Shown piece by piece: positions 60,633 to 64,000 of a DNA stretch of 64,000 nucleotides. This DNA comes from Candidatus Pseudobacter hemicellulosilyticus (GTDB lineage Bacteria; Bacteroidota; Bacteroidia; Chitinophagales; Chitinophagaceae). Each line of letters opens with the position of its first letter. The first letter of the stretch is position 1. The stretch covers positions 4,092,001 through 4,156,000 of the forward strand of contig CP119311.1 of NCBI GenBank assembly GCA_029202545.1. Reading direction: 5' to 3'. The position numbers and the translations under genes are program-made. The notes beneath the pieces are model-generated. The model was given only the letters and a program-made list of their open reading frames with translations, ran no database searches and had not been told where the DNA came from.

Positions 60633-62099
60633 TTACAGGACCTGTATTTCCGGCGCCTTTCCTTTTTGCAGGAACAGCTGCCGGGTAACGCAGGCAGGTA
60701 TCTCTTCCCGGTAATGACTTACATACAAGAGAGTGGTGCCTGCTTCGTGGCAGATCTGGTTGATCAGTTCCCGGAACCTGGCCACCTGGCTTTCGTCCAG
60801 GCCCTGGCAGGGCTCATCCAGGATCAGCAGGGGCGGATTCTTGACTAATGCACGGGCCAGGAGTACCAGTCGCTGCTCACTGGCCGAGAGCCGGGATAAC
60901 AGGGTATTGGCGCGGGGCTCCAATTGCAGCAATTGCAACCAATGCTGAACCGTAGTTTCCTGGTCGGATGATAACTGGCGGAACAGCCCGATGGTATCAA
61001 AGAGACCCGAAGCCACTGTCTGAAAAACAGTAGCCGTATAGTCGAAATACAGGTGCAGTTCAGGGGACACATAGCCGATCCTTCGCTTGATATCCCAGAT
61101 GCTTTCGCCACTGCCCCGGCGCTTATCAAACAGGTAGATCTCATTGGAATAAGCCTGTGGGTTATCGCCGCTGATCAGGCTGAGCAGGGTGGATTTCCCT
61201 GCGCCGTTCTGCCCGGAAACACTCCAGCATTCGCCTTTGTTGACGGTCCAGTTCACGTCCTGCAAGATGATCTTACCCTCATATTGTACCTGCACATTTT
61301 TCATCTGTATAGCAATGTTGAAGTCGATGCTGGCGGGAGGAAGCAGCTGCCGCAGCTGGTCGCCATTGAAAAGCGCTGCCGGGGCTGCATGGGCAGGCGG
61401 CTGATAACTGGCCCTCGGAACCGGGGCCGACAATTCCCCTTTTTCCAGGGTGGCCACAAGCGTGATGCAGGCAGGCAGCTCATGCGGCGTAGTGATCAGG
61501 ATGAGGTGGATACCCCGCTGCGGCAGCTGGTCCAGGATGCTGTGCAGGAGTTGCCGGCCGGCTGTGTCCAGACCGAGAAAGGGGTGGTCCAGGATCAGCA
61601 GCACGGGAGATTGCAGCAGGGCAATGGCCAGCTGTAGTCGTTTGTTCTCGCCGTTGGAAAGCTGGATCATTGGTTCGTCCAATAACCTGTCTATCTGCAA
61701 AAGGGTAAGCCATTGACTGGTCTCTGCGTCCCGCTGGTTGTCCAGGTAGGGCGCCAGGGCCTGGGAAACAGTGGCTGTCTGTTCGGAATCGAAAGAGTTA
61801 TAGCGTTGCTGGTAATAAAAGTTGGATTGATTGCTGAGGTCTTTGAAGCGGTGCTGCTGTTCTACCACCATGACCTGGCGGTGAAAAGTTTCGGGTGTGC
61901 CGAAACCGGCGATGAGCTGTCCGCTGAAAAAATGCCGGCCGGCCAATGTATGGGCCAGTACTGTTTTGCCGCTGCCGGAAGGGCCAATGATGGCCAGCTG
62001 TTCCTGCCGGTGCAGCTGCAGGTTGATATTTTTCAGAACGGGGGTTGCGCCAAGCTTTACACTGACATTGTCCAGTTGTAACAGGAGGGTTTTGTCCAT
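60633..62099 (-). CDS. ModF-like double ABC ATPase
   Basis: 488 residues with two ABC nucleotide-binding domains and no membrane part. Domain 1: Walker A GPSGSGKT (39-46), signature LSNGENKRLQLAIALL, Walker B LLILDHPFLGLDTA. Domain 2: Walker A GQNGAGKST, signature-like LSASEQRLVLLARAL, Walker B LLILDEPCQGLD. This layout fits ModF/PhrA-type proteins, whose role (molybdate-related or regulatory) is not well established. In domain 2 the usual SGGQ/SGGE is SASEQ. It stands alone between tRNA-Lys and the motif copy at 62144. Confidence 0.85.
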   Translation of the reverse strand: MDKTLLLQLDNVSVKLGATPVLKNINLQLHRQEQLAIIGPSGSGKTVLAHTLAGRHFFSGQLIAGFGTPETFHRQVMVVEQQHRFKDLSNQSNFYYQQRYNSFDSEQTATVSQALAPYLDNQRDAETSQWLTLLQIDRLLDEPMIQLSNGENKRLQLAIALLQSPVLLILDHPFLGLDTAGRQLLHSILDQLPQRGIHLILITTPHELPACITLVATLEKGELSAPVPRASYQPPAHAAPAALFNGDQLRQLLPPASIDFNIAIQMKNVQVQYEGKIILQDVNWTVNKGECWSVSGQNGAGKSTLLSLISGDNPQAYSNEIYLFDKRRGSGESIWDIKRRIGYVSPELHLYFDYTATVFQTVASGLFDTIGLFRQLSSDQETTVQHWLQLLQLEPRANTLLSRLSASEQRLVLLARALVKNPPLLILDEPCQGLDESQVARFRELINQICHEAGTTLLYVSHYREEIPACVTRQLFLQKGKAPEIQVL

Positions 62100-62143
62100 G
62101 CCGGGTAACTGTTTGTGCGCAAAGATATCAATTGAAAAGTTTT

Positions 62144-62154
62144 GGGACGAACCA
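62144..62154 (+). repeat. Dispersed motif GGGACGAACCA
   Basis: Exact copy in TTTTGGGACGAACCAAAAAA, 45 bp upstream of the ABC gene start (which is on the other strand). Identical 11-mers lie at 11296 and 29968. Confidence 0.5.
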
Positions 62155-62224
62155 AAAAAGTCCCGGAAAAGTTGCGGAACTGTTGTACTGAATACATGTA
62201 AAGGATCTTACGCTAAATAAAAAA

Positions 62225-62257
62225 AGTTGAGTGTGCCGTACGCCGGCACACTCAACT
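62225..62257 (-). terminator. Terminator of the small secreted protein gene
   Basis: AGTTGAGTGTGCCG (62225-62238) and CGGCACACTCAACT (62244-62257) form a perfect 14-bp stem; A7 on the plus strand before it becomes a U run on the minus transcript. It lies 30 bp after the stop. Confidence 0.85.
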
Positions 62258-62286
62258 TATGCAAAGAGGAAACTATAAATAATGAT

Positions 62287-62604
62287 CTATTGTTCCAGTT
62301 TGATCTCACCAACATCTGTAGGTTGGCCATCTGCTACTGTAACGCCATCTTTCGCAGCATTTTTGTAAGGCGGTTTAGCCTCAACAATCAGGCGGTAAGT
62401 ACCAGCTTTGGCGCCAGTGATCTCAAACGCACCTTCAGCTACGGAAGCTTTCAGTGTATCGGTCCCCGAAAGAGCCCATACGCGGGTAGCTCCGTCTGCG
62501 GGTGAAATTGTTCCTTTGATAGATCCTGTTTGTACACCTTTAAAGGCGAATAAACCTACGGTAGCAATCGTTGCGGCTACCAAGCTCATCTTGATGCTTT
62601 TCAT
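62287..62604 (-). CDS. Small exported carboxypeptidase-regulatory-like protein, 105 aa
   Basis: Signal-like N-terminus (MKSIKMSLVAATIATVGLFA) followed by a single beta-sandwich: GSIKGTISPADGATRVWALS, GAFEITGAKAGTYRLIVEAK and DGVTVADGQPTDVGEIKLEQ. This is a stand-alone carboxypeptidase-regulatory-like (CarboxypepD_reg) domain. Function unknown; many such small proteins in Bacteroidota are abundant and periplasmic. A strong terminator follows. Confidence 0.75.
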   Translation of the reverse strand: MKSIKMSLVAATIATVGLFAFKGVQTGSIKGTISPADGATRVWALSGTDTLKASVAEGAFEITGAKAGTYRLIVEAKPPYKNAAKDGVTVADGQPTDVGEIKLEQ

Positions 62605-63413
62605 AATTCAAAGATTATAGATTAATAAAAATGGTTCCTAATAAATTATAGAATCACATTACTGATTATCGCGCGGTAGAGTATGTGGGGGATTCTGGGT
62701 CCAATAAAACAATGACTGTGCCATAAATTTTATTGGTGAATAAAAAAAAGATTAACATGTTCTTTGATGGCGCACAAGGGGTGATGGCACAATTATTTTA
62801 AAGGCGGCATTCTTCGGTTATGCATGACCCTGTGCATTTTAGTCCACAGGATCTGCGCTGAAAAAGCATGACTGAAGCCTGACTAAGGCAAATGCCGGTA
62901 AAAGATTAAAAAATCATTAAGGAAGGAATGGACGTCATTTTAAAAATAATCTCCGGGAATCTGGCAAGTAGCCGGAGCGGTCAGGCAGCGGGCGCTTCAT
63001 CAAGCCTGCTGATATCCTCATGTAGCACTGCCGTTACTACAGCGTTGGAAACGGAGAACCGGTAAAAACGAGATCTGCTGGCCTTAAGCTCCGGCGTGGC
63101 GTACTCTGGGATTTTCATGAACCGGGCTAATTGAAGGCTTAACAAGTCAATTTATAGGGTAAACAGGCTACCTGAAAGGAAGAACCCCTGAGGCGGTCTC
63201 GACAAAAGATAATGGTGGCCCAAATCCTGGATTTCCACGCGCATCTTGACGGCCTGCCCGTTCAATGGCGCTGCTGCGGCTGCCCAGCCACAAGCCTTCC
63301 CGGAGCGGCACGCTTACCAGTCCGGCCCATCCTGTCACCTTATTATAATTACCGCTTTGCTTTTTTCCACAGCCGTTAATATCTCCGGGAAATCCCTTCT
63401 GCCCCGGTTTTGC
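62605..63413. other. Non-coding stretch before parE
   Basis: More than 800 bp with no convincing gene on either strand; a 45-codon open frame near 62929 and a 70-codon one at 63246 have no coding character. No strong hairpin or repeat was found. The upstream end presumably carries the promoter of the minus-strand gene at 62287, but no clear TAnnTTTG was found on that strand. Confidence 0.4.
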
Positions 63414-63421
63414 TATATTTG
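63414..63421 (+). promoter_or_regulatory. Bacteroidota -7 box of parE (TATATTTG)
   Basis: TATATTTG fits TAnnTTTG exactly, 116 bp before the parE start. A weaker variant TGAATTTG lies at 63456-63463. Confidence 0.45.
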
Positions 63422-63536
63422 CCCGTTCTATAAATTCCCAGCAGCTTATTATAAATGAATTTGTAATATATAATAATATTCATAATTAGTACTTTATAGG
63501 CTGAAAAATCGTTATTGAGACCGGAATATTCTATTT

Positions 63537-64000
63537 ATGGCAAAAGAAAAAGAAAGCAGCAACCAGTTTGAGTATAACGAGGAATCCATCAGAAGTCTCG
63601 ACTGGCGGGAGCATATCCGCCTCCGCCCCGGTATGTATATCGGTAAACTGGGGGACGGCTCCAGCCCGGACGATGGCATTTACGTGCTGATCAAAGAGGT
63701 TATTGATAACTGTATCGATGAACATACCATGGGGTATGGCAAGCAGGTGGAGATCACCATCGAAAGCAAGACGGTCACTATTCGCGACTATGGCCGCGGC
63801 ATTCCCCTCGGTAAAGTGGTGGACGTAGTGAGCAAGATCAATACAGGCGCCAAATATGATAGCAAGGCCTTCCAGAAATCCGTGGGTCTGAACGGTGTGG
63901 GTACCAAGGCCGTGAACGCCCTCAGCAGTTATTTCAAAGTAACCGCTTTCCGGGAGGGCAAGGAAAAGACCGCCGAGTTTGAAAGAGGTGTACTGCTGAA
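63537..64000 (+). CDS. parE: DNA topoisomerase IV subunit B (partial, N-terminal)
   Basis: The first 154 codons run to the window end. The GyrB/ParE ATPase signatures are present: RPGMYIGKLGDG near the N-terminus, the N box EVIDNCIDE, the G1 box DYGRGIPL and the G2 box GLNGVGTKAVNALS. The opening text (SIRSLDWREHIRLRPGMYIG) is the form typical for Bacteroidota ParE rather than GyrB, so topoisomerase IV is preferred. It relaxes and decatenates DNA together with ParC. A housekeeping gene, it marks the end of the accessory region. Confidence 0.9.
   Translation, partial: MAKEKESSNQFEYNEESIRSLDWREHIRLRPGMYIGKLGDGSSPDDGIYVLIKEVIDNCIDEHTMGYGKQVEITIESKTVTIRDYGRGIPLGKVVDVVSKINTGAKYDSKAFQKSVGLNGVGTKAVNALSSYFKVTAFREGKEKTAEFERGVLL

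Noticed and set aside
63246..63458. 70-codon frame before parE
   Set aside because: It covers the -7 box of parE, has no coding bias and no start context.

Overview
The window looks like a chromosomal segment of a Bacteroidota bacterium, most likely of the family Chitinophagaceae. Seen directly: four FecI-type sigma / FecR-type anti-sigma / SusC / SusD modules, several -7 boxes of the Bacteroidota form TAnnTTTG, little Shine-Dalgarno sequence before most starts, and Chitinophagaceae-style long N-termini on the SusC proteins. Genus is not assigned.

Layout. 1-889: end of a membrane protein, a DUF59 metal-sulfur cluster protein and an Rrf2 regulator, overlapping head to tail. 1068-4863: a propeller-type sensor histidine kinase convergent with a NarL/LuxR-type response regulator. 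4864-6498: a non-coding stretch with a candidate structured RNA and a decayed outer-membrane protein gene. 6499-10702: accessory region with the mobile mystery A/B pair (HTH plus Fic protein) behind four evenly spaced operator palindromes, a divergent pair of small HTH genes, and gene remnants.

10703-17763: SusCD module 1 without enzymes. 17835-28262: module 2 with a discoidin lipoprotein and a GH27 alpha-galactosidase, followed by an MFS transporter. 30010-39967: module 3 with a SusE-like lipoprotein and a GH76 alpha-1,6-mannanase, pointing to alpha-mannan; 250 bp of tandem repeats lie between its sigma and anti-sigma genes. 40053-42901: on the minus strand, a large prion-like low-complexity protein and a PQQ-type sugar dehydrogenase lipoprotein. 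43032-45912: debris and accessory genes (cytochrome oxidase subunit I pseudogene, orphan RHS tip with a frameshift, candidate immunity genes). 46031-58807: module 4 with a beta-sandwich lipoprotein, a golvesin-tailed FAD oxidoreductase, a circularly permuted SGNH hydrolase and a GH2 enzyme.

58838-60475: island remnant at a tRNA-Lys gene (integrase stub, two related small HTH genes, several strong hairpins). 60633-62604: ModF-like double ABC ATPase and a small secreted protein. 63537-64000: start of parE.

In each SusCD module the anti-sigma factor and the STN domain on SusC imply trans-envelope signalling: substrate at SusC is sensed through FecR, releasing the FecI sigma factor to transcribe the locus. 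The most unusual items are the four 16-bp operators at exactly 33-bp spacing, the permuted SGNH enzyme, the prion-like protein, the repeated GGGACGAACCA / GGTTCGAACC motifs and two candidate structured RNAs.
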